DNA of 64,000 nt from Bacteroides sp. GM023 (GTDB lineage: Bacteria; Bacteroidota; Bacteroidia; Bacteroidales; Bacteroidaceae). The translations under genes were made by a program, and so were the position numbers. Of this stretch, positions 36,209-46,143 are shown piece by piece. Numbering within the stretch: the first letter of the stretch is position 1; each line of letters begins with the position of its first letter. The stretch lies in the NCBI RefSeq assembly GCF_014750685.1, contig NZ_JAAXGE010000003.1, positions 124,001 to 188,000 of the forward strand. The letters run 5' to 3'. Under the pieces are notes generated by a model, which saw only the letters and a list, made by a program, of their open reading frames with translations, was not told the origin of the DNA and did no database searches.

Positions 36209-39200
36209 CTAATAGTCTCTTTGCATGTCTGCGATTTTCTGTTGTAGCTTTCTCATTTGTTCTTCCTGCAATACCTTTTTGTATTCGATAGGTACTATCT
36301 GGATGAATTGGTCTACGTAATGATTCCAGTCATCGAGCATGGTTCGTGCCAGTTTGGAACCTGTGTACAGGTAGTGTTGGCGAATCAGTTCGTGTAATTC
36401 TTTCCGGTAGCCGGCTTCTTCGATAAGAGACAATTCTACCATTTCCATGTTACAGAAATAATCGAAATTACCGTCTTTGTTCCATACATACGCCACACCG
36501 CCACTCATGCCGGCTGCGAAGTTACGTCCGGTTTGTCCGAGAACTACTACACGACCGCCGGTCATGTATTCGCAACAGTGGTCGCCTACACCTTCTACTA
36601 CAGCGACAGCACCCGAGTTGCGCACGGCAAAACGTTCACCTACACGACCATTAATATAAACTTCCCCGCTCGTGGCACCGTAAAGCAAGGTGTTGCCTGC
36701 TATTGTGTTCTTATCAGCTTCGAAGTTGCTGCGGATCGGGGGAAGTACGGCGATACGTCCGCCACTCAAACCTTTACCCAGGTAATCGTTTGCTTCACCT
36801 TCCAGTTTAAAGTTAACACCCGGCACAAGGAACGCTCCGAAAGACTGACCTGCCGAACCTTTGAACTTCACATTCAGCGTATGTTCCGGCAATCCCCTGG
36901 TACCCTGCTTCTTCGCAATCACTCCTGAAAGCATAGCACCTATGGCACGGTCTGTATTCGCAATCGTATATTCTAACGAAATTTCTTTCTCGTGTTCGAT
37001 GGCATCCCGGGCAGCATCAATGATAGCCACATCTTTGACAGTAGAAATTCCATGATCCTGGTCGATGACGTGACGGATAGCGGCACTGTTGTCAATGCGT
37101 GCCAGCATCTTCGTGAAATCAATTAATGCATGTTTCGGATTCGGAATATAGGCTTCGGAACTATGCTCAATAGACATATGTTCAACGGATTTAAGTTCGG
37201 CAGACTTACGTTCAATCAAATCCGTACGCCCGATAATATCATCCATCCGAGTAAATCCCATTTCAGCCAAATGCTCACGGACTTCCTGAGCGAGGAACGT
37301 GAAAAAGTTGACTAAATATTCGCTGCGTCCGTGGAAACGTTTGCGCAACTCCTCATTCTGTGTGGCAACTCCTACCGGGCAAGTATTCTGATGACATTTG
37401 CGCATCATTACGCAACCCAATACAATCAGCGCAGAGGTGGCAAAGCCATATTCTTCAGCTCCCATCAACGCCATTAAGATAATATCCCGTCCGGTTTTCA
37501 ATTGTCCGTCAGCTTGCAGAATTACCTGACTGCGAAGCCCGTTTAGAACCAAAGTCTGCTGAGTCTCGCTTAATCCCAGTTCGGGAGAGATACCCGCATA
37601 GCGGATAGAAGAAGCAGGAGAAGCTCCCGTGCCCCCTTCGGCACCGGAAATAACAATCAAGTCCGCCTTCGCCTTTGCCACACCCGCGGCAATCGTACCT
37701 ACGCCACTTTCCGCAACCAACTTCACACTGATTTTAGCCTGCGGATTCACATTCTTCAAATCAAAAATCAATTGAGCCAAATCCTCAATCGAATAAATAT
37801 CGTGATGGGGCGGGGGAGAAATCAGAGAAATTCCCGGAATGGAATGACGTGTCTTAGCAATCACATCATTCACCTTGAATCCCGGAAGCTGTCCCCCTTC
37901 ACCCGGTTTCGCACCCTGTGCCACCTTAATCTGAATCTCATCCGCATTTACCAAATATTCCGCCGTCACACCGAAACGTCCCGAAGCCACCTGCTTGATG
38001 GCACTTCGCAAGGAACTGCCATCCGGCAGCGGTTGAAAACGCGAAGCATCTTCGCCACCCTCACCGGTATTACTGCGTCCGTGAATCTTATTCATAGCGA
38101 TAGCCATTGCCTCGTGCGCTTCCTTACTGATGGAACCGAAAGACATGGCACCCGTAACAAACCGATGCAGAATATTCTCTACCGGTTCTACCCGGTCGAT
38201 AGAAATCGGATTGCGTCGGAATCCCAGGAAATCACGCAAGAAGATAGGTTTCTCCTTTTCATCCACCAAGTGCGTGTACTCTTTGAATTTCTTATAACTA
38301 CCCAACCGGGTAGCCAATTGCAGCGTACTGATCGTTTCCGGATTCCACGCATGTTTTTCTCCGTCTTTCCGGAAAGCATACAACCCTTTGTTCGGCAGCA
38401 AGCTACCGACTTCCTTCGCAAATCCTTCCTCATGGAAGGCAATGGCATCTCTGGCAATCTCTTCTAGACGGATACCCCCAATCGGTGAACCGAGCCCGCC
38501 GAAGTAAGCCTTGCTCAACTCCTCGCTCAAGCCGACCGCTTCGAAAATCTTTGCCCCCCGATAGGAACGAATGGTAGAAATACCCATCTTACTCATAATC
38601 TTGAACAGACCTTTGCAGATGGACTTCATATAATTCTTCTCTGCCGTAGCATAGTCTAACTGAATATCTCTGCCTTTCACCAATTTGTCAAGAACTGCAA
38701 ATGCCATATACGGATTCAGTGCGCTTGCCCCGAAACCAAGTAATAATGCCGCATGCATCACTTCGCGTATCTCACCGCTTTCTACTACCAGTGCGGTCTG
38801 AACACGTTTGCCTACCGAAATCAAGTGATGATGAACAGCACTTACCGCCAAAAGAGACGGAATTACCGCATGTTCGGCATCCACGTCACGGTCGCTCAGG
38901 ATGATGTAGTTCACACCTTCCGTCACCGATTCTTCCGCCATTTTGCAAAGACTGCCCAATGCTTCCTGCAATCCGGCTTTCCCTTTCGCTACCTCAAAGA
39001 GCATTGGGAGTTTGACTGTCTTGAATCCCTTATAGCGGATATTACATAAAATATCCAATTGAGTATTGCTTAGAATCGGATGATTCAAACGTACCATTTT
39101 ACAATGGCTTTCGCTCGGAGTGAGAATATTCATCCCTACGGCTCCGATATATTCAGTCAGTGACATGACCAGTTCTTCACGCAATGGGTCAATCGGAGGA

Positions 39201-40801
39201 TTGGTAACTTGCGCAAACTGTTGGCGGAAATAATTGTAAAGCAATTGCGGTTTGTCTGAAAGAACAGCCAAAGGAGTATCGTTACCCATCGACTGAATCG
39301 GTTCTGCGCCGGTACTTGCCATGGGCATAATCAGTCGTTCTATATCCTCTTTCGAGTAACCGAAAGTGCGCAGCATCCGGTCATAATTCTCTATATGATG
39401 AGGCACTTTACGTCCGCTTTTCAATTCGTCCAGTTCGATGCGGTTGGTAGACAACCACGTGCGATACGGTTTGGCTTCCGCCAATTGTCTTTTCAATTCG
39501 CCGTCATAATAGATTTCACCTTTCTCCGTATCCACCAATAAAATCTTGCCGGGTTGCAAACGGCCTTTCTCCCTGATATCCCCCGGTTCAAAATCCATCA
39601 CGCCCACTTCGGATGCCACTACCATCATATCGTTTTTTGTAATCAGATAGCGGGCGGGACGAAGACCGTTACGGTCGAGCATACCACCGGCAAAGCGTCC
39701 GTCGCTGAAAAGCAGGGCAGCCGGACCGTCCCACGGTTCCATCAGGATGGAGTGGTATTCATAGAATGCTTTCAATTCTTCACTGATAGGATTCTTCTCA
39801 TTAAATGATTCCGGCACAAGCATCGCCATTGCATGCGGTAAACTCAATCCCGACATTACGAGAAATTCCAGTACATTATCCAATGAAGCGCTGTCACTCA
39901 TACCCGGCTGTATAATCGGACGAATCTCCTTGATGTCTCCCAAAGTGGGACTGGAAAGCACGCTTTCGCGCGCTTCCATCCATCCGCGGTTGCCACGGAT
40001 GGTATTGATTTCACCATTGTGTGCCAAGAGACGGAAAGGTTGCGCCAACCCCCATGTCGGAAACGTGTTGGTACTGAAACGGGAGTGTACCAATGCCAGT
40101 CCGCTGGTAAAATAACTGTTCGTCAGGTCGGGATAGTAGTTGCGCAGTTGCAACGACGAAAGCATACCTTTATATATAATACTTTTTGTAGAGAGCGAAA
40201 CGACATAAAAATCATCTTTTGCCGGAATGGATGACAATCTGACTTTATTCTCAATTCTTTTACGGATGAGATACAATTTCCGGTCAGCCGTTTCTGTCTC
40301 CGTAAATCCGGTGATAAACACCTGCTTGATGTCCGGCTCGTTGGCTAAGGCAGCTTCTCCCAGGATTTCAGGACAAGTGGGCACGTTGCGCAGATGCATC
40401 AATGTAAGTCCTTCTTTTTCAATTTCCTCAATAATGATACTTAAAATAGCTGCCTGGTCTTTTTCATTTTTCGGGAGAAAGAGCAGACCGGTACCATACC
40501 GCCCCTTTTCCGGGACGGGAATACCTTGCAATAAGATGAACTCATGCGGAATTTGCAGCATAATACCTGCACCGTCCCCGGTCTTGTTATCCGCACCTTC
40601 AGCACCGCGGTGGCGCATGTTTTCCAATACCTTTAAAGCCGACTCAACAACGTCGTGTGACTTTTCTCCGTGAATGTTGACCAGCATACCAACACCGCAG
40701 GCATCGTGTTCGTATGCCGCATCGTACAATCCCGCTTGGCGGGGCTGTCGTTGGTAAGGGAATCCTTTTGTTTCGTTGTTAAAAAGTTCTTGTTTTTTCA
40801 T
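36209..40801 (-). CDS. gltB: Glutamate synthase large subunit
   Basis: Makes two glutamates from 2-oxoglutarate and glutamine. 1530 aa, as expected for the bacterial NADPH-type alpha subunit. Domains in order: class II amidotransferase starting at Cys35 or so (HDACGVGMLVN, implying removal of a propeptide), a central domain, the FMN-binding synthase domain with the 3Fe-4S loop CVMMRKCHQNTCPVGVATQ, and the C-terminal GXGXG domain (GNTLLYGATSGEVYINGRVGER). First gene of gltB-gltD-asnB; a TAATTTTG element lies 54 bases upstream of the ATG. Confidence 0.95.
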   Translation of the reverse strand: MKKQELFNNETKGFPYQRQPRQAGLYDAAYEHDACGVGMLVNIHGEKSHDVVESALKVLENMRHRGAEGADNKTGDGAGIMLQIPHEFILLQGIPVPEKGRYGTGLLFLPKNEKDQAAILSIIIEEIEKEGLTLMHLRNVPTCPEILGEAALANEPDIKQVFITGFTETETADRKLYLIRKRIENKVRLSSIPAKDDFYVVSLSTKSIIYKGMLSSLQLRNYYPDLTNSYFTSGLALVHSRFSTNTFPTWGLAQPFRLLAHNGEINTIRGNRGWMEARESVLSSPTLGDIKEIRPIIQPGMSDSASLDNVLEFLVMSGLSLPHAMAMLVPESFNEKNPISEELKAFYEYHSILMEPWDGPAALLFSDGRFAGGMLDRNGLRPARYLITKNDMMVVASEVGVMDFEPGDIREKGRLQPGKILLVDTEKGEIYYDGELKRQLAEAKPYRTWLSTNRIELDELKSGRKVPHHIENYDRMLRTFGYSKEDIERLIMPMASTGAEPIQSMGNDTPLAVLSDKPQLLYNYFRQQFAQVTNPPIDPLREELVMSLTEYIGAVGMNILTPSESHCKMVRLNHPILSNTQLDILCNIRYKGFKTVKLPMLFEVAKGKAGLQEALGSLCKMAEESVTEGVNYIILSDRDVDAEHAVIPSLLAVSAVHHHLISVGKRVQTALVVESGEIREVMHAALLLGFGASALNPYMAFAVLDKLVKGRDIQLDYATAEKNYMKSICKGLFKIMSKMGISTIRSYRGAKIFEAVGLSEELSKAYFGGLGSPIGGIRLEEIARDAIAFHEEGFAKEVGSLLPNKGLYAFRKDGEKHAWNPETISTLQLATRLGSYKKFKEYTHLVDEKEKPIFLRDFLGFRRNPISIDRVEPVENILHRFVTGAMSFGSISKEAHEAMAIAMNKIHGRSNTGEGGEDASRFQPLPDGSSLRSAIKQVASGRFGVTAEYLVNADEIQIKVAQGAKPGEGGQLPGFKVNDVIAKTRHSIPGISLISPPPHHDIYSIEDLAQLIFDLKNVNPQAKISVKLVAESGVGTIAAGVAKAKADLIVISGAEGGTGASPASSIRYAGISPELGLSETQQTLVLNGLRSQVILQADGQLKTGRDIILMALMGAEEYGFATSALIVLGCVMMRKCHQNTCPVGVATQNEELRKRFHGRSEYLVNFFTFLAQEVREHLAEMGFTRMDDIIGRTDLIERKSAELKSVEHMSIEHSSEAYIPNPKHALIDFTKMLARIDNSAAIRHVIDQDHGISTVKDVAIIDAARDAIEHEKEISLEYTIANTDRAIGAMLSGVIAKKQGTRGLPEHTLNVKFKGSAGQSFGAFLVPGVNFKLEGEANDYLGKGLSGGRIAVLPPIRSNFEADKNTIAGNTLLYGATSGEVYINGRVGERFAVRNSGAVAVVEGVGDHCCEYMTGGRVVVLGQTGRNFAAGMSGGVAYVWNKDGNFDYFCNMEMVELSLIEEAGYRKELHELIRQHYLYTGSKLARTMLDDWNHYVDQFIQIVPIEYKKVLQEEQMRKLQQKIADMQRDY

Positions 40802-40854
40802 TCTTACTAGCTTTATTGTATGATAATACCTATTTGATGTGTCAATTTGTTCGG

Positions 40855-40862
40855 CAAAATTA
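40855..40862 (-). promoter_or_regulatory. -7 element for gltB
   Basis: TAATTTTG on the minus strand, exact TAnnTTTG, 54 bases before the gltB ATG. Confidence 0.5.
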
Positions 40863-41131
40863 AATATTTAATTTCATAATGATAGTAAAATATTGCTTTT
40901 CTGTGACACGAAATAACAACCAAGTTCTTTCCTCTTTTAATTTGTAAACAAAAACACGGAGTTTGCTTTTAATCTGTTATTTAATACGGGATGATTCTAT
41001 TCTAATTGTAATCTGTTTCTTTTTGAGCTTAAAATAATATATTATTTAACTTTTTGATGTGTTTACAACTTTTTTATGCGTTTATGTCAAATAAATATTG
41101 GTTTTGTTGTCTTTGTGTTATTTCTAATATG

Positions 41132-41139
41132 TATATTTG
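41132..41139 (+). promoter_or_regulatory. -7 element for the glmS operon
   Basis: TATATTTG, exact TAnnTTTG, 25 bases before the glmS ATG; a TTGT sits about 21 bases further upstream at -33. Likely start of the glmS-purF-carA-carB transcript. Confidence 0.65.
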
Positions 41140-41163
41140 CAGCCGAAATAAAAATATCATAAT

Positions 41164-43008
41164 ATGTGTGGAATAGTAGGCTATATTGGTAAAAGAAAAG
41201 CCTACCCTATCCTTATCAAAGGGCTGAAGCGACTGGAGTATCGTGGATATGACAGCGCAGGGGTAGCATTAATTAGTGATGACCAACAGTTAAATGTGTA
41301 CAAGACGAAAGGAAAAGTCTCCGAACTCGAAAATTTCGTCACACAGAAAGATATTTCCGGTACAATCGGAATTGCCCATACCCGCTGGGCTACCCACGGG
41401 GAACCTTGTTCAGCTAACGCTCATCCTCATTACTCTTCTTCCGAAAAACTCGCTCTCATTCACAACGGTATCATTGAAAACTACGCCGTTCTCAAAGAAA
41501 AACTTCAAGCCAAAGGCTATATCTTCAAAAGCAGTACAGATACCGAAGTTCTCGTTCAATTAATAGAATACATGAAAGTAACCAATCAGGTCAGTCTACT
41601 GGCAGCCGTTCAGTTGGCGCTGGGAGAGGTGATTGGTGCTTATGCGATTGCTATTCTTGATAAAGAGCACCCGAATGAGATTATTGCGGCACGCAAAAGC
41701 AGCCCGCTGGTAGTGGGGATTGGCGAAGATGAATTCTTCTTGGCTTCGGATGCCACTCCGATTGTAGAATACACGGATAGGGTGGTTTATCTGGAAGACG
41801 GAGAGATTGCCGTTATAAACAGGGGAGAAGAATTGAAAGTAGTCGACCTGAATAATGTCGAAACGACTCCTGAAGTGAAGAAGGTGGAATTGAAACTCGG
41901 CCAGTTGGAGAAAGGCGGTTATCCGCACTTTATGTTGAAAGAGATTTTCGAGCAGCCGGATTGTATCCATGACTGTATGCGCGGACGTATCAATGTGGAC
42001 GTGGACAATGTAGTGCTTTCGGCTGTGATAGATAATAAGGAAAGGCTGCTGAATGCCAAACGGTTTATTATCGTGGCTTGCGGAACTTCCTGGCATGCCG
42101 GACTTATCGGCAAACAACTGATTGAAAGTTTCTGCCGCATACCGGTAGAAGTAGAATATGCTTCCGAATTTCGTTATCGCGACCCTGTGATTAACGAAGA
42201 AGATGTCGTGATTGCCATCTCGCAAAGCGGTGAGACAGCCGATACACTGGCTGCGGTGGAATTGGCTAAGAGCCGCGGAGCATTTATATATGGAATTTGT
42301 AATGCCATCGGCTCATCCATTCCGCGTGCCACTCACACCGGTTCGTATATCCACGTAGGCCCGGAAATCGGAGTGGCTTCTACCAAAGCGTTTACGGGGC
42401 AGGTCACTGTGCTCGCCATGTTGGCATTGACACTTGCCAAAGCGAAAGGAACCATCGACGAATCCTATTATCTTTCAGTCGTGCGCGAATTGAACCATAT
42501 CCCGGAGAAGATGAAGGAAGTCTTGAAACTGAATGATAAACTAGCGGAACTCTCGAAAACTTTCACCTATGCGCACAACTTTATTTATTTGGGACGCGGA
42601 TATAGTTATCCCGTAGCTCTCGAAGGTGCGTTGAAATTGAAAGAAATTTCGTATATTCACGCCGAAGGTTATCCGGCTGCGGAGATGAAGCACGGACCGA
42701 TTGCCTTGATTGACGCGGAAATGCCGGTAGTGGTGATTGCCACCCAAAACGGTCTGTACGAAAAAGTACTGAGCAATATACAGGAAATCAAGGCACGGAA
42801 AGGACGGGTGATTGCCTTTGTGACAAAAGGCGATACGGTTATCAGCAAGATTGCCGATTGCTGTATCGAGCTTCCCGAAACAATAGAGTGTCTTAATCCG
42901 TTAATTACTACGGTACCTCTCCAATTACTTGCGTATCATATTGCCGTATGCAAGGGAATGGATGTAGACCAACCGAGAAACCTGGCAAAGTCGGTGACAG
43001 TAGAATAA
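41164..43008 (+). CDS. glmS: Glucosamine-fructose-6-phosphate aminotransferase
   Basis: Makes glucosamine 6-phosphate from fructose 6-phosphate and glutamine, first step to UDP-GlcNAc. 614 aa. Cys2 in MCGIVGYIGKR is the glutaminase nucleophile; RLEYRGYDSAG, HTRWATHG and two C-terminal SIS domains (GTSWHAG and SQSGETADT; GRGYSYPVALEGALKLKE) follow, with the DQPRNLAKSVTVE end. First gene of a four-gene plus-strand set; 60 bases of AT-rich repeats precede the next gene. Confidence 0.96.
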   Translation: MCGIVGYIGKRKAYPILIKGLKRLEYRGYDSAGVALISDDQQLNVYKTKGKVSELENFVTQKDISGTIGIAHTRWATHGEPCSANAHPHYSSSEKLALIHNGIIENYAVLKEKLQAKGYIFKSSTDTEVLVQLIEYMKVTNQVSLLAAVQLALGEVIGAYAIAILDKEHPNEIIAARKSSPLVVGIGEDEFFLASDATPIVEYTDRVVYLEDGEIAVINRGEELKVVDLNNVETTPEVKKVELKLGQLEKGGYPHFMLKEIFEQPDCIHDCMRGRINVDVDNVVLSAVIDNKERLLNAKRFIIVACGTSWHAGLIGKQLIESFCRIPVEVEYASEFRYRDPVINEEDVVIAISQSGETADTLAAVELAKSRGAFIYGICNAIGSSIPRATHTGSYIHVGPEIGVASTKAFTGQVTVLAMLALTLAKAKGTIDESYYLSVVRELNHIPEKMKEVLKLNDKLAELSKTFTYAHNFIYLGRGYSYPVALEGALKLKEISYIHAEGYPAAEMKHGPIALIDAEMPVVVIATQNGLYEKVLSNIQEIKARKGRVIAFVTKGDTVISKIADCCIELPETIECLNPLITTVPLQLLAYHIAVCKGMDVDQPRNLAKSVTVE

Positions 43009-43014
43009 ATTACC

Positions 43015-43066
43015 AGATGGCAAATTGGCAAATAGTAAATAGTAAATTGTCAAATAGTAAATAAAT
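43015..43066. repeat. AT-rich short repeat between glmS and the PurF-like gene
   Basis: The spacer is built of repeated words: CAAATTGGCAAATAGTAAAT, then TAGTAAATTGTCAAATAG, then TAAATAAATAG. CAAATAGTAAAT occurs twice, 24 bases apart. Simple slippage is a likely origin. Confidence 0.5.
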
Positions 43067-43068
43067 AG

Positions 43069-44952
43069 ATGGAACAATTGAAACATGAATGTGGCGTTGC
43101 CATGATACGCCTGCTCAAACCGTTGGAGTATTACGAGAAGAAGTACGGGACATGGATGTACGGTCTTAATAAACTCTACCTGTTGATGGAAAAACAGCAT
43201 AACCGCGGACAGGAAGGTGCAGGATTGGCGTGTGTGAAACTGGAGGTGAATCCGGGTGAAGAATATATGTTTCGTGAACGTGCCTTGGGTTCGGGAGCCA
43301 TCACGGAAATCTTTGAGAATATCCAGAGCAATTTCAAAGACCTTACTCCCGAACAACTACATGACGCGGAGTATGCCAAACGTACTTTGCCTTTTGCCGG
43401 CGAAGCCTACATGGGACATCTCCGTTACTCAACCACAGGAAAGTCGGGAATCTCCTACGTACATCCGTTCTTGAGAAGGAATAACTGGCGTGCCAAGAAT
43501 CTGGCTCTCTGCGGAAACTTCAATATGACGAATGTGGACGAGATATTTGCTCGTATCACTGCCATCGGCCAGCATCCGCGTAAATATGCCGATACATATA
43601 TCATGTTGGAACAAATGGGACATCGTCTCGACCGTGAAGTGGAACGTGTCTTCAATCTTGCTGAAGCAGACGGGCTCACCGGCATGGGCATCACTAATTA
43701 TATAGAAGACCATATCGACCTTGCCAATGTCCTGCGTACTTCCAGTCGTGAATGGGATGGGGGATACGTTATCTGCGGACTGACCGGAAGCGGTGAATCT
43801 TTCGCCATCCGCGACCCGTGGGGGATTCGTCCCGCATTTTGGTATCAGGATGATGAGATTGCCGTATTGGCTTCCGAACGTCCGGTGATTCAGACTGCCT
43901 TGAATGTTCCATTCGAAGAAATCAAGGAACTGCAACCGGGACAAGCGTTACTGATTAGCAAAGAAGGCAAAATCCGTACTTCGCAGATTATCAAACCGCG
44001 TGAGAAACACGCTTGTTCTTTCGAGCGCATCTACTTCTCCCGTGGCAGTGATGTCGATATTTATAAGGAAAGGAAACAACTGGGCGAGAAACTAATCCCG
44101 AGAATCCTGAAAGCTGTCAATAACGACATCGACCATACGGTTTTCTCTTTCATTCCCAACACCGCAGAAGTCGCTTTCTACGGAATGTTGCAGGGATTGG
44201 ATGATTATCTCAACGAAGAGAAAGTGCGGCAAATCGCCGCATTAGGGCATAACCCGAATATGGAAGAACTGGAAGTGATTCTTTCCCGCCGTATCCGTAG
44301 CGAAAAGGTGGCTATCAAGGATATCAAACTCCGCACTTTCATTGCCGAAGGAAATAGCCGCAATGACCTGGCAGCCCATGTGTACGACATCACTTACGGA
44401 AGTCTTGTCCCCGGTGTCGACAACCTGGTGATTATCGACGACAGCATCGTGCGTGGCACCACCTTGAAACAAAGTATTATCGGTATTCTCGACCGTCTCG
44501 GCCCGAAGAAGATTGTTATCGTATCTTCTTCCCCGCAAGTGCGCTATCCCGACTATTACGGTATAGATATGGCAAAGATGAGCGAGTTTATCGCTTTCAG
44601 AGCGGCTGTCGAACTTCTGAAAGAACGCGATATGAAAGACGTGATTGCGGCTGCTTACCGTAAATCCAAAGACCAAGTAGGATTGCCGAAAGAGCAAATG
44701 GTGAACTACGTAAAAGATATCTATGCGCCTTTCACCGACGAAGAAATCTCTGCCAAAATGGTGGAACTGCTGACACCGAAAGGAACGAAAGCGAAAGTCG
44801 AAATCGTCTACCAACCGCTCGAAGGACTCCACGAGGCTTGTCCGAATCATACGGGCGACTGGTACTTTAGTGGCAATTATCCTACACCGGGTGGTGTGAA
44901 GCTGGTGAATAAGGCATTCATCGACTACATCGAGCAGATGTATCAATTCTAA
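43069..44952 (+). CDS. Long PurF-like amidophosphoribosyltransferase paralog
   Basis: 627 aa, about 120 longer than normal PurF. The N-terminal class II glutaminase starts at Cys8 (MEQLKHECGVAM, so seven residues would be removed), with NRGQEGAG, the LRYSTTGKSG segment and CGNFNMTNVDE; the C-terminal phosphoribosyltransferase domain has the PRPP loop VIIDDSIVRGTTLKQSI. A glutaminase-PRPP enzyme making phosphoribosylamine is the simplest reading, but the extra length and the position among glmS and carAB suggest a specialised paralog. A normal purF is not in the window, so its housekeeping status is open. Confidence 0.85.
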   Translation: MEQLKHECGVAMIRLLKPLEYYEKKYGTWMYGLNKLYLLMEKQHNRGQEGAGLACVKLEVNPGEEYMFRERALGSGAITEIFENIQSNFKDLTPEQLHDAEYAKRTLPFAGEAYMGHLRYSTTGKSGISYVHPFLRRNNWRAKNLALCGNFNMTNVDEIFARITAIGQHPRKYADTYIMLEQMGHRLDREVERVFNLAEADGLTGMGITNYIEDHIDLANVLRTSSREWDGGYVICGLTGSGESFAIRDPWGIRPAFWYQDDEIAVLASERPVIQTALNVPFEEIKELQPGQALLISKEGKIRTSQIIKPREKHACSFERIYFSRGSDVDIYKERKQLGEKLIPRILKAVNNDIDHTVFSFIPNTAEVAFYGMLQGLDDYLNEEKVRQIAALGHNPNMEELEVILSRRIRSEKVAIKDIKLRTFIAEGNSRNDLAAHVYDITYGSLVPGVDNLVIIDDSIVRGTTLKQSIIGILDRLGPKKIVIVSSSPQVRYPDYYGIDMAKMSEFIAFRAAVELLKERDMKDVIAAAYRKSKDQVGLPKEQMVNYVKDIYAPFTDEEISAKMVELLTPKGTKAKVEIVYQPLEGLHEACPNHTGDWYFSGNYPTPGGVKLVNKAFIDYIEQMYQF

Positions 44953-44979
44953 CAACCATACAACGATTCAATAATAAGA

Positions 44980-46134
44980 ATGAGAAATGTGACATTAATC
45001 CTTGACGACGGGAGCCGGTTTTCCGGCAAGTCGTTTGGCTACGAGAAGCCGGTGGCGGGCGAAGTAGTTTTTAATACCGCCATGACCGGATATCCGGAGA
45101 GCCTCACTGACCCTTCATATGCCGGACAGTTGATGACTCTTACCTATCCTTTGGTGGGTAACTACGGTGTTCCGCCTTTTACAATCGAACCGAATGGACT
45201 GGCTACTTTCATGGAAAGTGAAAAGATTCATGCGGAAGCGATTATCGTAAGTGACTATTCTTATGAATACAGCCACTGGAATGCAGTGGAAAGCCTGGGC
45301 GATTGGTTGAAACGCGAACAAGTTCCCGGCATCACAGGTATTGATACCCGCGAACTGACAAAAGTGCTTCGTGAACATGGGGTGATGATGGGAAAGATTG
45401 TCTTTGACGACGAACCAGACAATGGAGAGTTGAGAGTTGAGAGTTATGAGGATATTAATTATGTAGATAAAGTAAGCTGCAAAGAAATAATCTCTTATCT
45501 TCCCGACGGAACCTCTCAGGGTTTCCCTACAACCACTCCTATTGCGCAGCTCAACTCTCAACTCTCAATTCTCAATTCTCAACTTAAGAAGGTTGTCCTG
45601 GTGGATTGCGGTGTAAAGACGAATATTATCCGTTGCCTGCTGAAGCGCGATGTCGAAGTGATTCGTGTGCCTTGGGATTATGATTATAACGGACTCGAAT
45701 TTGACGGACTGTTTATTTCCAACGGCCCGGGTGACCCGGATACTTGTGATGCTGCCGTCCAGAATATCCGCAAAGCAATGAAGAACGAAAAACTCCCTAT
45801 CTTCGGAATCTGTATGGGTAACCAACTACTTTCCAAAGCAGGTGGAGCGCGGATTTATAAATTGAAATATGGACACCGCAGCCATAACCAACCGGTACGC
45901 ATGGTAGGCACGGAACGTTGCTTCATCACTTCACAAAATCACGGTTATGCCGTAGACAACAATACGTTAACAGCAGATTGGGAACCGCTGTTCATCAATA
46001 TGAATGATGGCTCCAACGAAGGAATCAAGCACAAAAAGAATCCTTGGTTCTCTGCACAGTTCCATCCGGAAGCTGCCAGTGGTCCTACGGATACAGAATT
46101 TCTGTTCGACGAATTTGTAAACCTGCTTAAATAA
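44980..46134 (+). CDS. carA: Carbamoyl-phosphate synthase small subunit
   Basis: Glutaminase subunit feeding ammonia to CarB. 384 aa: N-terminal CPSase domain (LDDGSRFSGKSFGYEKPVAGEVVFNTAMTGYPE), then a class I amidotransferase with the Cys in PIFGICMGNQLL and HPEAASGP. The linker between the domains is peculiar: it encodes NGELRVESYE and QLNSQLSILNSQL, which are translations of GAGTTGA and CTCAATT repeat tracts that form an inverted repeat in the DNA. The frame remains open through them. 10 bases separate it from carB. Confidence 0.94.
   Translation: MRNVTLILDDGSRFSGKSFGYEKPVAGEVVFNTAMTGYPESLTDPSYAGQLMTLTYPLVGNYGVPPFTIEPNGLATFMESEKIHAEAIIVSDYSYEYSHWNAVESLGDWLKREQVPGITGIDTRELTKVLREHGVMMGKIVFDDEPDNGELRVESYEDINYVDKVSCKEIISYLPDGTSQGFPTTTPIAQLNSQLSILNSQLKKVVLVDCGVKTNIIRCLLKRDVEVIRVPWDYDYNGLEFDGLFISNGPGDPDTCDAAVQNIRKAMKNEKLPIFGICMGNQLLSKAGGARIYKLKYGHRSHNQPVRMVGTERCFITSQNHGYAVDNNTLTADWEPLFINMNDGSNEGIKHKKNPWFSAQFHPEAASGPTDTEFLFDEFVNLLK
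45425..45573. repeat. Inverted repeat inside carA
   Basis: GAGAGTTGAGAGTTGAGAGTT (21 bases at 45425-45445) is matched by its reverse complement at 45553-45573 with one mismatch, 107 bases apart; the right side continues as CAATTCTCAATTCTCAAC. The words resemble the intergenic CAATTCTCAATT repeats near gltD. Translated in frame in carA. Confidence 0.75.
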
Positions 46135-46143
46135 CCGACCATT

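Larger units (their letters stand above)
40802..41163. other. Divergent promoter region of gltB and glmS
   Basis: 362 AT-rich bases between two divergent nitrogen operons. -7 elements point both ways (40855-40862 minus; 41132-41139 plus). No gene, riboswitch-like structure or operator palindrome was recognised; in particular no glmS ribozyme-like sequence is evident. Confidence 0.6.

Noticed and set aside
41040..41163. Possible glmS ribozyme before glmS
   Set aside because: The leader between the -7 element and the ATG is only about 20 bases, too short for the ribozyme, and no conserved core is seen.
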